Source of the DNA: Altererythrobacter sp. XM-24bin4
GTDB taxonomy: Bacteria > Pseudomonadota > Alphaproteobacteria > Sphingomonadales > Sphingomonadaceae
Length of the DNA stretch: 64,000 nt
Assembly: GCA_003149575.1 (NCBI GenBank)
Contig: QCWG01000001.1
Location: forward strand, 1,269,183 to 1,333,182
Reading direction: 5' to 3'
Shown in pieces: positions 17,162 through 27,264 of this stretch. Numbering within the stretch: the first letter of the stretch is position 1; each line of letters starts with the position of its first letter. A model generated the notes under the pieces. That model was not told where the DNA came from, searched no databases, and worked only from the letters and a program-made list of their open reading frames with translations. A program made the translations under genes and the position numbers.

Positions 17162-18591
17162 TGCTTCAATCCCATCCGCTCTTTCGCTGCGGCAATCTGC
17201 GCCTTTACCTGATCAGGCGCGGTGCCGCCATATGAGTTGCGCGAGGCGACGGAGGCGTCGACTGAGAGCGCTTTGAACACTCCATCATCAATCCGGCTGT
17301 CGATTTCCTGAAGCACGCTGAGCGGCAGCTGGTCCAGGGCAACACCGTCTGCCTCTGCGCGTTTAACCGCAGCGCCTGTGATGTGGTGCGCTTCTCGAAA
17401 CGGAATGTCGGCCTCGCGTACTAACCAGTCCGCGAGGTCGGTCGCAGTTGCGTATCCAAGCTCGGCTGCTTCACGCATCCGTGCGGTGTTGAAAGTGCTG
17501 TCGGCAATCATTCCGCTCATGGCCGCGATGCAAAGCTCCAACAGCCCCGCGGCTTCGAACACGGGCGGTTTGTCGTCTTGCATATCCTTTGAATAGGCGA
17601 GCGGCAGCCCTTTCATGGTGATCATGAGCGAGGTCACGCAGCCAATGATGCGACCCGTGTGCCCGCGCACTAGTTCGGCGGCATCGGGATTCTTCTTCTG
17701 TGGCATTATGGAGGAACCCGTCGATAGGCTGTCCGCTATGCGCACAAAACCGAAGGGTTGGCTGGCCCAGATAATGAATTCCTCTGCAAGCCGCGAAAGG
17801 TGCAATGCGCACTGGCTTGCAGCCATCAAGAAATCGAGGGCGAAATCGCGGTCTGAAACAGCATCAAGACTGTTGCGAGTGGGAGCAGCAAACCCAAGCG
17901 CCATGGCTGTTGCTTCGCGGTCTATCGGAAAACCGGTACCGGCGAGTGCTGCGCTGCCCAAAGGGCACATGCTGAGCCGGGTACGAGCGTCGTTAAAACG
18001 GTCGCGGTCGCGGTCGATCATCTCGAAATAGGCCATCAGGTGATGGCCCAATGTTACTGGCTGAGCAGTCTGCAAATGCGTGAAACCAGGCATGATGCTG
18101 TCAGCATGCGCTTCTGCCTGATTGAGCAGCGCCAGTTGCAGCTGGCCCAGCGTGGAATCCAATTCATCAATTGTGTCGCGCACCCAGAGTCGGAAATCGG
18201 TTGCAACCTGGTCATTTCGGCTGCGCGCTGTGTGCAGGCGGCCAGCGGCTGGCCCGATCAATTCGGTCAAACGTGCTTCGACTGTCATGTGAATATCCTC
18301 GAGGTCCCAATCCTCGGGCACGCCATTGCGCGCGTATCCTTCAGCAATCTGATCCAGTCCGCCCAGAATGGCATCGCAATCTGCCTTGCTGACGATGCCT
18401 TGCGCACCCAGCATACTTGCATGCGCCTTGGATGCGCGGATATCTTGGCGCCACAGGGCTTTGTCGAACGGGATCGAAGCATTGATTTCGCGCATGATCG
18501 CGCTAGGCCCTTCAGAGAACCTTCCGCCCCACATCTGATTGGAGCCTGCCTCTATGTCTTTTCGCCCGGTATCGTTGTCTTGGTCGCTCAT
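17158..18591 (-). CDS. argH: Argininosuccinate lyase
   Basis: Splits argininosuccinate to arginine and fumarate, the last step of arginine synthesis. It carries the family signature [12 protein letters not shown] (catalytic Ser loop) and the HTARSRNDQ region with the catalytic His. Two starts are possible: an ATG at 18591 with GAGG five bases upstream, adding about 19 polar residues, or the classical MWGGRF start at 18534. I chose the former by its ribosome site, giving 477 residues. In that case its 5' end overlaps that of the divergent tlpA-like gene by 38 bases. Confidence 0.93.
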   Translation of the reverse strand: MSDQDNDTGRKDIEAGSNQMWGGRFSEGPSAIMREINASIPFDKALWRQDIRASKAHASMLGAQGIVSKADCDAILGGLDQIAEGYARNGVPEDWDLEDIHMTVEARLTELIGPAAGRLHTARSRNDQVATDFRLWVRDTIDELDSTLGQLQLALLNQAEAHADSIMPGFTHLQTAQPVTLGHHLMAYFEMIDRDRDRFNDARTRLSMCPLGSAALAGTGFPIDREATAMALGFAAPTRNSLDAVSDRDFALDFLMAASQCALHLSRLAEEFIIWASQPFGFVRIADSLSTGSSIMPQKKNPDAAELVRGHTGRIIGCVTSLMITMKGLPLAYSKDMQDDKPPVFEAAGLLELCIAAMSGMIADSTFNTARMREAAELGYATATDLADWLVREADIPFREAHHITGAAVKRAEADGVALDQLPLSVLQEIDSRIDDGVFKALSVDASVASRNSYGGTAPDQVKAQIAAAKERMGLKQ

Positions 18592-19138
18592 CTGCGCCTC
18601 GGCCTTGTTTCTTTCCGGTTGCGATAGTGGCGCTGGCCATGGCGCGCAACCGCAAGAGGAATTGGGCGTAGACAAGCAGGAGTTGACCGGCGAGATCGAT
18701 TACAGCTTTGCAGGCGAATTGATGCCAGCAGTCAGTGTGACCAATCCGGATGGAGCGCAGCTCAATCTGGGTGCTCTGCAAGGTCAGCCGGTTCTGATTA
18801 ACCTATGGGCCACCTGGTGCGCGCCATGCGTTGTCGAAATGCCGATGCTGGATGAACTCGCTGCGCTGAAAGAGGACGAGCTGCGCGTGCTGACCGTAAG
18901 CCAGGATATGCGCGGCGCAGAAGCTGTCGTGCCGCTCTTCGAAGATCGCGATTTTACGCATCTCGAGCCTTGGCTTGATCCCGCGAATGATCTGGGTGTG
19001 AGCTTCGGAGGTAGCGGGGCGATGCCGCTCACCGTGCTGTATGATGCCGAGTCGAAGGAACTTTTTCGTGTCGCGGGCGGCTATCACTGGAACTCGGAAG
19101 AAGCGATCGCGGCCATTGAAGCGGTAATCGCAGACTAG
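18554..19138 (+). CDS. TlpA-like thioredoxin-fold lipoprotein
   Basis: A 194-residue periplasmic disulfide reductase of the TlpA/ResA type. Residues 1-25 form a lipoprotein signal ending in the lipobox FLSGC. The thioredoxin fold follows (about 60-190) with the redox motif WCAPC in [17 protein letters not shown] and a cis-Pro region near GAMPLTVL. Such proteins keep cysteines reduced for cytochrome c or oxidase copper-site assembly. The start ATG is ten bases after GGAG. Divergent from argH, with which it may share or overlap the 5' region. Confidence 0.85.
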   Translation: MSFRPVSLSWSLICASALFLSGCDSGAGHGAQPQEELGVDKQELTGEIDYSFAGELMPAVSVTNPDGAQLNLGALQGQPVLINLWATWCAPCVVEMPMLDELAALKEDELRVLTVSQDMRGAEAVVPLFEDRDFTHLEPWLDPANDLGVSFGGSGAMPLTVLYDAESKELFRVAGGYHWNSEEAIAAIEAVIAD

Positions 19139-19430
19139 TCCGGCAGTTCCAACCCCAATGGCTGTAGCGGAAACCCGAACAAGCTTGACATCAGGTGTGC
19201 CTGAATTCGCGCTTCCACGCGTCCAGTCCGGCATCTTTCCATGCAGCGTATTGGCCACCTCTTAGCGACAAGAAGGACGCTGCTTCTTCAGGCCCGCTTT
19301 TGCTGCGACGGCCGATTAGTAACACGCCTACGATCTGGTCAGCATGCCGATATCGCTGGTCGAGCAGGTTTCCAGCAAGCGGATCACTGACTTAAAGCGG
19401 AACCGTTGCCCACAAGGCACCATAAGGCAG
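19135..19430 (-). pseudogene. C-terminal remnant of an unidentified protein
   Basis: On the minus strand a protein-like reading runs LPYGALWATVPL, stop, VSDPLAGNLLDQRY, then LLIGRRS and GGQYAAWKDAGLDAWKREF. A one-base shift then restores [18 protein letters not shown] to a stop abutting the tlpA-like gene. The stop codon and the frameshift mean the gene is broken. I do not recognise the family. The fragment reads like the end of a larger conserved protein whose front is gone. Confidence 0.4.
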
Positions 19431-19940
19431 AAAAGAAGGGGTCTATCCTGTGAGCGATGATCGCCATCCCATTGCATCGACCATAAGACCTTACGAATCG
19501 CTGCTTGAACCGCTTGCAAAGATAAGGCTTCGACGATGCCCCTTGAGCATCGATCCGGTAACCTGATCGCCTGGTTCGATGCGGATGCCCGCTGATGGAG
19601 CGGCCTAATGCAGGCAATCGAACAGACTGGTACGGTGGATACGAAACCCGACCACCTCTGTTTAACCGGATCTTGCGTAAGGCGCTTTAAGAGCGATGCG
19701 GCTGTCTTGCTGCATGCCTTTCAACCCATCAATTCGCCATAATTAATGCAATACATCCTCCGACCTCGAAATCAGCAAGCAGAGAAATTGCCGTGAATAG
19801 CCCCGTCTGTTTGATGACCAAGCCGGTCTCCTACAAGGCTTAAGAGCTTTTCGGATCGTTCGTAAACATCGGAAATATTCGAGGGGATCTTCAGCCCACT
19901 AGCGCACAGAATCAGTGATCCCGTGTGCATAGTGACTGAA
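19431..19940. other. Relic region without a supportable gene
   Basis: About 500 bases between the broken gene and tRNA-Val. Short open stretches exist on both strands, but none has a ribosome site, family resemblance or consistent codon use. Parts read like fragments of older genes. I see no repeats or terminal inverted sequences that would mark an insertion element. Confidence 0.4.
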
Positions 19941-20016
19941 TGGTGGGCGATGACAGGCTCGAACTGCCGACCCTCTCGGTGTAAACGAGATGCTCTACCA
20001 ACTGAGCTAATCGCCC
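19941..20016 (-). tRNA. tRNA-Val (anticodon TAC)
   Basis: On the minus strand the 76-base gene pairs GGGCGAT with ATCGCCC as acceptor stem, has a D-loop AGTTGGTAGAGC, an anticodon loop TTTACAC giving TAC, the T-loop TTCGAGC and an encoded CCA. All positions are standard. The DNA on both sides is degenerate, which suggests that the neighbourhood has been a site of insertions and deletions. Confidence 0.95.
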
Positions 20017-20359
20017 ATTCCGTCCTGCGGAGACGCGCTATCTAGCGCCGATTCATGGAAAATCAATCATAGAGTTTAAAGTAATGGGTGATCTGACGAC
20101 ATTCTGGTTCAGACAGCTATCAGGCCCATTGTGATCAAGTGGCCTTGGATACCGTGGATCGCTGCATCTTCCGCTTGGTTATCCGGTCGCCCAGAAACAC
20201 CTTGCCCAGCCAGAATACCAAAAGAATCAGAACCAGTGTATACGGAAATTCAAGATAGATTGTCTCGTGCAGCGCTTCAGGGAAAACCTGCTGTTGCCCG
20301 CTGAATAGAGAACTGGTGGCGACACATCGGAAAGAACATGCGCCATAGGCGGCGCAGCA
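20017..20359. other. Region with a possible membrane-protein fragment
   Basis: No complete gene is supported. On the minus strand, from about 20300 to a TGA at 20135, one frame encodes a plausible protein end: polar residues, one strongly hydrophobic helix (YTLVLILLVFWLGKVF), then a basic tail. There is no start codon with a ribosome site near it, and upstream the frame runs antisense to the asparaginase relic. I take it as a leftover piece of a membrane protein. Confidence 0.35.
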
Positions 20360-20623
20360 GGCGATGCTTGTCCTTGAGGTGACAGGAAATTGCCTGACGT
20401 GGTGCGGCGCGAGCTGGCCCGTTTTGCTAAAGATGGGCTGATTATTGTCCGAGCCAGCCGCACGGATGAGGGGTTGGTTGATCGCGAGCCGGAGGACGAT
20501 GCCAATGGGTTCGTCGCTGTGCGTGCACTCAATCTGCAAAAGGCACGAATTCTGCTGCAGCTGCTGATCGCGAACGGGATCAGTGATCCCGGCGCGATCC
20601 AGTCAGCATTTGATAACCGCTGA
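20360..20623 (+). pseudogene. L-asparaginase C-terminal relic
   Basis: The frame 20390-20623 encodes the unmistakable end of a type II L-asparaginase: IVRASRTDEGLVDRE, DDANGFVAVRALNLQKARILL, then DPGAIQSAF. Just upstream, in another frame, LVLEVTG matches the preceding strand of the same family, so a few bases are missing around 20385. The catalytic N-terminal domain with both Thr residues is gone, so no enzyme can be made. The ancestral gene would have been about 330 codons. Confidence 0.65.
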
Positions 20624-20627
20624 AAAT

Positions 20628-21740
20628 TCAGCCCCAGGGCGTGACGAGATATTTTTCGCCGGTCTTCATCTGGCGATAATCGCTGATCGCTTCCTTGGTC
20701 AGCATCTCTTCCAGATTGACCTTCGCCTTGTAGCTCGACGCAAAAGTGGTGGTGAGGTTTTGCTGTACGCGGGTGCGCATCTTCACGACAGTTTCCATCC
20801 CCGCATTGGCCAGGAATGGAGTCAGCAGCCAGCCTGACAGCGTCCAGCCAAAGCCATAGCTTGGCGTCAGGATCGTCGGGCCGAAGTCCAGGCGGCCGTA
20901 GATGAACATGCGCTTTGCCTGGTTAGAGCCATAGCGCGAATATTCGGTCATCTTGCTGACCGCGACCTGCTCCATCGCCTTGAACACATTGTCGACCGCT
21001 TGCCCACCGCCGATCGGGTCAAACCCATAGAAAGCATCGCTTTCGTCAATTGCTGTGCGCAGCTGTTCCATGAAATCATCGTCAGAGGAGTTGACGACAT
21101 ATTTCGCGCCAATACCTCTCAGCATCTCGACATGTTCGGCTTTGCGCACGATGTTGACCAGCTCGATACCGTCTTCCTGGCAAATCTTGATCAACATCTG
21201 TCCAAGGTTTGATGCCGCGGCTGTATGGACGATTGCCTTCTGCCCATCCATCTTTGCATTCTCGACAAATCCCAGCGCAGTCATCGGATTAACGAAGCTG
21301 GACGCACCCACTTCGCTGGAATGGTCACCCAGCGGCAGACACATCATCGCATCGGCGATAGCGTATTGCGAAAAGGCATTGCCGGGAACGCAGGCCACGC
21401 GCTGGCCCATCAGCGCTTTGGCCATGTCGCTTTCGCCGGTCGCAACCACGGTGCCTGCACCTTCATTGCCGGCTGGCAAACGTTGGCCGTAGCGGCTTTT
21501 CTGGCCTGAGAGGAAAGGTTCAGGCATTTGCGCGACAACTTTGCCCGGCGAATATTCGGCATTGTCGAAATCGGCTGCACTGGTCAGGATCGCGAGGTCT
21601 GACGGATTGATTGGCGCAGCCTCCATCTTGACCAGCACTTGATTTCCCGTTGGTTCAGGAAAGCTCTCTTCGCTCACTTCCAGCGTCAGCTTGCCGTCGG
21701 CGGTAAGCGTGGTGAAAAGCTGTTGGCCAGTGGTGGTCAT
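20628..21740 (-). CDS. Zinc-free MDR dehydrogenase (quinone-oxidoreductase-like)
   Basis: 370 residues of the medium-chain dehydrogenase/reductase superfamily. The GroES-like domain (about 20-150) includes PINPSDLA and the glycine-rich GNEGAG turn; the Rossmann domain follows, with a degenerate dinucleotide loop (TAAASNLGQML). The Cys ligands of zinc enzymes are missing, so it probably uses NADPH to reduce a quinone or an enone. Substrate unknown. The ATG opening MTTTGQQLF follows AGAGGA by six bases. It lies just downstream of truA and fmt on the same strand. Confidence 0.85.
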   Translation of the reverse strand: MTTTGQQLFTTLTADGKLTLEVSEESFPEPTGNQVLVKMEAAPINPSDLAILTSAADFDNAEYSPGKVVAQMPEPFLSGQKSRYGQRLPAGNEGAGTVVATGESDMAKALMGQRVACVPGNAFSQYAIADAMMCLPLGDHSSEVGASSFVNPMTALGFVENAKMDGQKAIVHTAAASNLGQMLIKICQEDGIELVNIVRKAEHVEMLRGIGAKYVVNSSDDDFMEQLRTAIDESDAFYGFDPIGGGQAVDNVFKAMEQVAVSKMTEYSRYGSNQAKRMFIYGRLDFGPTILTPSYGFGWTLSGWLLTPFLANAGMETVVKMRTRVQQNLTTTFASSYKAKVNLEEMLTKEAISDYRQMKTGEKYLVTPWG

Positions 21741-21751
21741 GATTATTCCTC

Positions 21752-22498
21752 TCAAGAATCGGCGTAAGTAGCTTCTACGAAGTAGAGACCATGTGGCGGG
21801 GCGTTAAGCCCTAATTCCTGCCGGTCGCGTGCGGCGAGTGCTTTTGCAACCTGATCTTCGCGCCAAACGCCTTGTCCGACAAGCTTCAAACAGCCGACCA
21901 TGCTGCGCACCTGATGGTGCAGGAAACTGCGCGCAGCGGCGTGAATGCGGATTTCGTTTCCGTCTCGCTCAACATCCAAGCGATCGAGTGATTTGACCGG
22001 ACTGTCTGACTGGCAATGCGCAGATCGGAAGGTGGTAAAGTCGTGCTTGCCAACCAGCGCCTGCGCAGCGCCGTGCATCGCCTTTTCATCAAGCTCCTGC
22101 GGGACTTGCCAGGCGCGCTTATGATCGATCGTCAGCGGTGCACGGCGGTTGATGATGCGATAGACATAGCTTCGCCCGATACACGAAAACCGGGCATGCC
22201 AATCGTCAGGCGCAATCTCGCAATGTGTCACGGCGATGGGGTTAGGGCGCAGATGGGCGTTCAATGCCTCCATCAGGCGGAATGGTGCCAGTTCTTTTCC
22301 GATGTCGATGTGGCTGCGCATGGCCAGAGCATGCACGCCGGTATCAGTTCTGCCAGCGCTGAACAGGCGAACATCTTCACCTGTCACGGCATTGGCCGCC
22401 TCCTCGACGGCTTGCTGCACGGTTGGACCATGCTTCTGACGCTGCAGGCCCTGAAACGGTGTGCCGTCAAATTCCAGTGTCAGCGCGAAACGAGTCAC
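21752..22498 (-). CDS. truA: tRNA pseudouridine synthase A
   Basis: Makes pseudouridine at positions 38-40 of the tRNA anticodon arm. The 248-residue protein shows the family opening [19 protein letters not shown] and the catalytic Asp in the [11 protein letters not shown] motif (about residues 47-57), plus the C-terminal [11 protein letters not shown] segment. The start overlaps the stop of fmt by four bases, so the two are translationally coupled; def lies close by on the other strand. Confidence 0.97.
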   Translation of the reverse strand: MTRFALTLEFDGTPFQGLQRQKHGPTVQQAVEEAANAVTGEDVRLFSAGRTDTGVHALAMRSHIDIGKELAPFRLMEALNAHLRPNPIAVTHCEIAPDDWHARFSCIGRSYVYRIINRRAPLTIDHKRAWQVPQELDEKAMHGAAQALVGKHDFTTFRSAHCQSDSPVKSLDRLDVERDGNEIRIHAAARSFLHHQVRSMVGCLKLVGQGVWREDQVAKALAARDRQELGLNAPPHGLYFVEATYADS

Positions 22499-23400
22499 GA
22501 CAGAATGGTGCCTTTCGCAATGGGATTGCCGCGCAGGAAGTCCTCACGATCCATCGCCGGTTTGCCCGCGCGTTGCAGGCGGAGCGGGCGGATCGCGCCG
22601 GACCCGCAAGCGATGGTGAAATCTTCATTGAGAACCTCACCGGGATTACCTGAACCTTCGGCCAATTCTGCCCGCAGCAATTTTACGCGCTCTCCGTCGC
22701 TTTCAGACCATGCGCCCGGGAAGGGGGCGAGGCCACGCGCCAGCCGTTCAATTTCCTCTGCCGGTTTTGACCAGTCGATCCGCGCTTCGGCTTTATCTAT
22801 TTTGGGCGCATAGGTTGCCGCACCATCATCCTGCGGGATCGCGGCCAGATGCTCCAGATCGTTGAGCACGCCCACCATTGCATTGGCGCCCAGTTCGGCC
22901 AGTTCCTCTGTCAGTTCGCCCGTGGTCTTGGCATCTATCGGTGTTATCACCTTGGCGAGCATGGGCCCTGTATCCAGCCCGGCTTCCATTTGCATGATCG
23001 TGACACCCGTTTCCGCATCTCCGGCCAGAATTGCGCGGTGGATGGGGGCCGCTCCGCGCCAGCGCGGCAGGATTGAAGCGTGGATATTGAGACAGCCGTA
23101 GCTGGGCGCGTCGAGCACCGCTTGCGGCAGGATCAGGCCATAGGCAGATACCACCGCCACATCTGCTTGCAATGCCGCGAACTCCGCCTGCGCATCTTGG
23201 TTCTTGAGAGAGGTCGGATGCCGAACCTCGATCCCCAGTTCTTTCGCCTTGCGATGCACCGGGGATGGTTGAAGCTTTTTCCCTCTCCCTGCGGGGCTCG
23301 GCGGCTGGGTATAGACGCACACCAACTCGTGCCCTGCTTCGTGCAACGCAACCAGCGCCGGAACGGCGAAGTCAGGGGTTCCCATGAACGCGATTGTCAT
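22495..23400 (-). CDS. fmt: Methionyl-tRNA formyltransferase
   Basis: Formylates initiator Met-tRNA with 10-formyl-tetrahydrofolate. The 301-residue protein starts [16 protein letters not shown], has the catalytic region [16 protein letters not shown] (Asn, His of the active site) with MDTGPML-like LDTGPML further on, and the C-terminal tRNA-binding OB domain. An upstream ATG (23412) is possible, but homologues begin at the one chosen. Together with def at 24.2 kb and truA it forms a translation-initiation and tRNA neighbourhood. Confidence 0.96.
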   Translation of the reverse strand: MTIAFMGTPDFAVPALVALHEAGHELVCVYTQPPSPAGRGKKLQPSPVHRKAKELGIEVRHPTSLKNQDAQAEFAALQADVAVVSAYGLILPQAVLDAPSYGCLNIHASILPRWRGAAPIHRAILAGDAETGVTIMQMEAGLDTGPMLAKVITPIDAKTTGELTEELAELGANAMVGVLNDLEHLAAIPQDDGAATYAPKIDKAEARIDWSKPAEEIERLARGLAPFPGAWSESDGERVKLLRAELAEGSGNPGEVLNEDFTIACGSGAIRPLRLQRAGKPAMDREDFLRGNPIAKGTILS

Positions 23401-23465
23401 TTTGGGGCGCATAACAGTGCAGGCGGGCCTTTCTCGAATTCGCTCAAGCCCCTATCTGTCATGAC

Positions 23466-24062
23466 ATGGCATCGCAAGAGATCGAAGCATTGGCAGGTGC
23501 ATTGTCGCGTCTGCCCGGATTGGGCCCGCGCAGCGCGCGGCGCGCGGTTTTGTGGTTGGTCAAGAACCGTGAGCAGGCGCTGCCAACGCTGCTAGAGGCA
23601 TTGGGCGCGGTTCGCGATACGCTGGTTGAATGCGAAATTTGCGGCAATGTCGATACGAAGAACCCTTGCGGGATTTGTGCCGACCACCGCCGCGATCTAA
23701 AATCGCTCTGCGTGGTCGAAGATGTGGCAGACCTTTGGGCGCTTGACCGCGCGCGACTGTTCACCGGCAGGTATCACGTGCTGGGCGGAAAGCTGTCCGC
23801 GCTCGACGGCATCGGGCCGGAGGATCTGAATATCGCTTCGCTTTTGTCTCGCATTGAAGAAGGCGGGATCGACGAGGTGGTTCTGGCAATGAACGCGACG
23901 CTGGAGGGGCAAACCACGGCGCATTACCTCGCTGAGCGGCTAGAGGCGTTTCCGCTGCGCATCACGCAGCTGGCGCATGGCCTGCCTGTGGGCGGCGAGC
24001 TCGATTATCTGGATGAAGGCACGCTGGCGCAGGCGCTTAGGGCGCGGAGGCCTGTTGACTAA
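23466..24062 (+). CDS. recR: Recombination protein RecR
   Basis: Works with RecO and RecF to load RecA at gaps. The 198-residue protein has an N-terminal helix-hairpin-helix ([15 protein letters not shown]), a four-Cys zinc finger ([16 protein letters not shown], about 57-72), a Toprim domain (from [14 protein letters not shown]) and a C-terminal Walker-like end. Length is normal. It is divergent from fmt, with about 65 bases between, and followed by def in the same direction. Confidence 0.97.
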   Translation: MASQEIEALAGALSRLPGLGPRSARRAVLWLVKNREQALPTLLEALGAVRDTLVECEICGNVDTKNPCGICADHRRDLKSLCVVEDVADLWALDRARLFTGRYHVLGGKLSALDGIGPEDLNIASLLSRIEEGGIDEVVLAMNATLEGQTTAHYLAERLEAFPLRITQLAHGLPVGGELDYLDEGTLAQALRARRPVD

Positions 24063-24193
24063 AGTCACGGCAGTCAACGGGCGACCGCCCGTCGGCCTGT
24101 AGGCCGCCCCCGCGGAGGTGTTCGCGTAAGCGAACTGCCGCGAGCGATAACAGTTTCGTTGAAATATAGCTCTCAACCGCCTATTTCCGCTTT

Positions 24194-24766
24194 ATGGCTA
24201 TACGTGAAATTCTGGAAGTGCCGGACCCCCGGCTCAAGGTCGTTTCTGAACCCGTTGCGGAAGACGAGTTCAATGACGAGCTGAAACAGCTGGTCGAGGA
24301 CATGTTCGAAACGATGTATGACGCGCCCGGAATTGGCCTCGCCGCCATTCAGGTTGGCGTGCCCAAACGCGTGCTGGTGATCGATCTGCAACCGGAAGAC
24401 CCGGATGCGGATCCGATCGAATGCGAGCATGACGGGCACAAGCACACCCATCCGGCTACCAAGAAAGAGCCGCGCACGTTCATCAATCCGGTTATCGTTG
24501 ATCCCGCGCAAGAGCAGTCGACCTATCAGGAAGGCTGCCTGTCCGTGCCGGAAATTTACGCCGATGTAGATCGTCCGGCGACCTGTACGGTTCGATATCA
24601 GGATCTGGACGGCAACCACCATGAAGAGAGTATGGAAGGCCTGCTCGCGACCTGCATCCAGCACGAGATGGACCACCTGGAGGGCATTCTCTTCATCGAC
24701 CACCTGTCGCGCCTGAAACGTCAGATGGCGCTCAAGAAGCTGAAGAAGCTAAGGCAGGCGGCGTAA
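24194..24766 (+). CDS. def: Peptide deformylase
   Basis: Removes the formyl group from nascent proteins, undoing the work of Fmt. The 190-residue metalloenzyme has all three motifs: GIGLAAIQVG, EGCLSVP (Cys ligand) and QHEMDHLEG (two His ligands and the catalytic Glu). An insertion rich in Asp, Glu and His (about 76-95, CEHDGHKHTHPATKKE) between the first two motifs is longer than in E. coli. The preceding 131 bases contain several small palindromes, but no clear terminator for recR. Confidence 0.96.
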   Translation: MAIREILEVPDPRLKVVSEPVAEDEFNDELKQLVEDMFETMYDAPGIGLAAIQVGVPKRVLVIDLQPEDPDADPIECEHDGHKHTHPATKKEPRTFINPVIVDPAQEQSTYQEGCLSVPEIYADVDRPATCTVRYQDLDGNHHEESMEGLLATCIQHEMDHLEGILFIDHLSRLKRQMALKKLKKLRQAA

Positions 24767-24826
24767 GCTGCGGGTAAACCTTACTCAGCACTGGCGTTCC
24801 GGTTCCGTTCCGCCTAAGTTGACGGG

Positions 24827-26170
24827 ATGGACCCTACACTTCTTACTATCATCGCGCTTGTTCTTGGTCTCGCAATTGGTGCGGGGGCAGGGTGGTTTAT
24901 CGGTTCTCGCCAAGCGGCGGATACAAGGGCCAAATTGGCCGAAGTGGAGGCTGTTGCTGCAGAACGCGAAGCCGAATTCAAAACCGCGATCAAGGAACTG
25001 GGTGAGGCGCAGATTGGGCTTGCCACGCTGAAAGCGAACGCTGCCAATTTCGACAAGCAGATGGCGCAGATGAAAGAAGCGCGTGAGGAGATGCTCACAC
25101 AGTTCAAGGCGCTCGGCAGCGAAGTGCTGTCGCGCAGTCAGGAAGAATTCCTCAAGCGTGCTGATGAGCGCTTCAAGCAGTCCGAAGAAGCGGGTGAAGC
25201 CAAGATCAAGACCTTGCTGCAACCCGTGGGTGAGCGGCTGGCCAAGTATGAGCTACAAGTTGAAACGCTGGAGAAACAGCGGGTCGATGCCTTTGGTCAG
25301 CTGACCGGCCTGATCCAGTCAATGCGTGAAGGGCAGGAAGAGGTGCGCCGCGAGGCGCAGCGGCTGGGCAATTCGCTCACCAATGCGCCCAAGGCACGTG
25401 GGCGCTGGGGCGAGAGGGCGCTGCAAAACCTGCTCGAACAATGCGGCCTTGCTGAACACACCGATTTTCTGATGGAGCAGTCGGTCGACACCGAAGACGG
25501 GCGCCTGCGCCCTGATGCCATTATCAACGTACCGGGCCAGAAAAAGCTCGTAATCGATTCCAAAGTTTCGCTCAACGCCTATCAGGCCGCGTTCGAGGCT
25601 GATGATGACGATGCGCGCAAGACGCATTTGGAAATGCATGCGAAGTCCATGCGCAACCACGTCCAGACGCTTGGCGCAAAAAGCTATCAAAGCCAGTTTG
25701 AAGAAGCACCCGACTACGTCATCATGTTTATTCCGGGCGAACATTTTGTGACAGCTGCCCTGGATGCGGATCCAACATTGTGGGACTTTGCCTTCGAACG
25801 GCGTGTCTTGCTGGCTACCCCGACCAACTTGGTCGCCATCGCGCGGACGGTCGCGCAAGTCTGGCGGCAGGATGGCCTTGCTAAAGAGGCGCAGGAAATC
25901 GGACGCATGGGGGCAGAGTTGTACGAGCGACTTTCAACCACTGCACAGCATCTGAAACGGGTGGGGGGTGGCCTCGAAAGCGCGGTCAAGAATTACAACA
26001 GCTTCGTTGGCAGCTTTGAACGCAATGTGCTGTCATCCGGCAAGAGGTTGGCGGAAAAAGGCATCGAGATCGGCAAGCGCGAAATTGAGGAGGTCCCACT
26101 CGTTGAAGGCGCGCCGCGATATACGTCGGACGACTTGCTCATCGATGGCGGCAAGGACGGGGCTGAATAG
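24827..26170 (+). CDS. rmuC: DNA recombination protein RmuC
   Basis: A membrane-anchored protein with a long coiled coil and a nuclease-like RmuC domain, thought to limit DNA inversions. The 447-residue protein has an N-terminal helix (about 4-24), a coiled coil (about 25-150), then the family core starting at ARGRWGERALQNLLE (about 185), with VIDSKVSLNAY holding the predicted catalytic Asp-Ser-Lys. It is convergent with the TrmH-like gene, with four bases between their stops. Confidence 0.93.
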   Translation: MDPTLLTIIALVLGLAIGAGAGWFIGSRQAADTRAKLAEVEAVAAEREAEFKTAIKELGEAQIGLATLKANAANFDKQMAQMKEAREEMLTQFKALGSEVLSRSQEEFLKRADERFKQSEEAGEAKIKTLLQPVGERLAKYELQVETLEKQRVDAFGQLTGLIQSMREGQEEVRREAQRLGNSLTNAPKARGRWGERALQNLLEQCGLAEHTDFLMEQSVDTEDGRLRPDAIINVPGQKKLVIDSKVSLNAYQAAFEADDDDARKTHLEMHAKSMRNHVQTLGAKSYQSQFEEAPDYVIMFIPGEHFVTAALDADPTLWDFAFERRVLLATPTNLVAIARTVAQVWRQDGLAKEAQEIGRMGAELYERLSTTAQHLKRVGGGLESAVKNYNSFVGSFERNVLSSGKRLAEKGIEIGKREIEEVPLVEGAPRYTSDDLLIDGGKDGAE

Positions 26171-26173
26171 CGG

Positions 26174-26980
26174 TTAACTGTCCAGCCCGGCCAGCACTTC
26201 GTAAGCCAACACCGCCCCAGCTACCGCCGCGTTGAGGCTGTCCGCGCGGCCTTTCATCGGCATCGTGACGCGCAAATCGCATGCGGTTTCGTATTCCTCG
26301 GGCAGGCCTTGCGACTCATTGCCGACGAGAATGAAGCAGGGGCTTTCATAAGGTGCGCCGCGATAAGGCACTGCGTCGCGCAAGCTTGCGGCAACCAATT
26401 GGCCCGAACCACTGCGTAGCCAGGGCAGGAATTCTTCCCAGCTTGCACGCGCCACGGCCTGCGTGAAAATCGCGCCCATGCTGGCGCGTGCGGCTTCGAC
26501 GCTGAAAGGGTCAGCGCAATCGTCAATCAGGATCAGCCCGCCTGCGCCCACAGCATCTCCTGTGCGCAGCATGGTGCCCAGATTGCCCGGATCGCGCAGC
26601 GCTTGTGCCACCAGCCAGATGTTTGCGGTTTCGCGTTTGATAACGTCCAGTGAACTATCAAATTCAGCAAACACGCCTGCTACCGCTTGCGGGTTCGATT
26701 TGCCGGTGATCTTGCTGAGGATATCGGGCGAAGTCTCGATGATCTCGCCACCCGCGGCTAGGACGTCTGCTTCAAGCGCGCTGAGCAGAGGATGCGGATC
26801 GCGCCCGCTGGCCATCACCAGCACTTCCGGAACATGCCCGCATTCCCGCGCATCGGTAAGCAGGCGCAATCCTTCGGCCAGAAATTGGCCAGCTGCCTTC
26901 CGGTGCTTCTTTTCGCGCAGACTGCGCAGATATTTGACCGTCGGGTTGGAAAAGCCGGTGATCTCTCGGCGATCAGACAC
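26174..26980 (-). CDS. TrmH/SpoU-family RNA 2'-O-methyltransferase
   Basis: 268 residues with the substrate-binding N-terminal domain (L30e-like, about 1-95) and a knotted SPOUT domain. The three SpoU motifs are present: DPGNLGTMLRTGDAVG, FILVGNESQGLP and the last knot helix, here as MPMKGRADSLNAAVAGAVLAYE. Modification is probably on 23S rRNA or tRNA ribose; the position cannot be told. The start is a GTG. It ends the leftward block that starts with chvI and lies five bases downstream of HPr. Confidence 0.9.
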   Translation of the reverse strand: MSDRREITGFSNPTVKYLRSLREKKHRKAAGQFLAEGLRLLTDARECGHVPEVLVMASGRDPHPLLSALEADVLAAGGEIIETSPDILSKITGKSNPQAVAGVFAEFDSSLDVIKRETANIWLVAQALRDPGNLGTMLRTGDAVGAGGLILIDDCADPFSVEAARASMGAIFTQAVARASWEEFLPWLRSGSGQLVAASLRDAVPYRGAPYESPCFILVGNESQGLPEEYETACDLRVTMPMKGRADSLNAAVAGAVLAYEVLAGLDS

Positions 26981-26985
26981 AAAGG

Positions 26986-27264
26986 TTACTCTTCGCCAAA
27001 GCCGTCTTCGATCAGAGCGGCCAGTTCGCCGCCCACACTTTCGGCATTCACTCCGCCAACGATCAGCTCAACATCGTCGCCTTTGGCGGCGCCAAGCATC
27101 ATCAGGCCCAGGATCGAACCGCCAGCCGCTTCATTGCCGTCCTTCGCAACACGTACATGCGTGCCTTCGGGCAGGACAGAAACTGCACCTACGAATTTTG
27201 CGCTGGCGCGTGCATGCAGCCCGCGCTTGTTGACGATAGTAATTGTCTTGCGAAACTCGCTCAC
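26986..27264 (-). CDS. HPr-type phosphocarrier protein
   Basis: A 92-residue PTS phosphocarrier. His17 in NKRGLHARASAKF is the phosphorylated residue, and Ser50 in GGSILGLMMLGA matches the regulatory serine that HPr kinase uses. HprK is encoded 1.4 kb upstream in the same block, which supports regulation at that serine. In alphaproteobacteria this incomplete PTS relays signals rather than sugar. It overlaps the EIIA gene by four bases. Confidence 0.93.
   Translation of the reverse strand: MSEFRKTITIVNKRGLHARASAKFVGAVSVLPEGTHVRVAKDGNEAAGGSILGLMMLGAAKGDDVELIVGGVNAESVGGELAALIEDGFGEE

Noticed and set aside
20135-20539. 134-codon minus-strand frame over the asparaginase relic
   Set aside because: The front half is antisense to a clear asparaginase remnant. 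Only the last 50 residues look protein-like, and they lack a start.
24063-24193. Palindromes between recR and def as a CRISPR or mobile repeat
   Set aside because: They are single short inverted repeats (such as TTCGCGTAAGCGAA) without regular spacing or copies elsewhere in the window.
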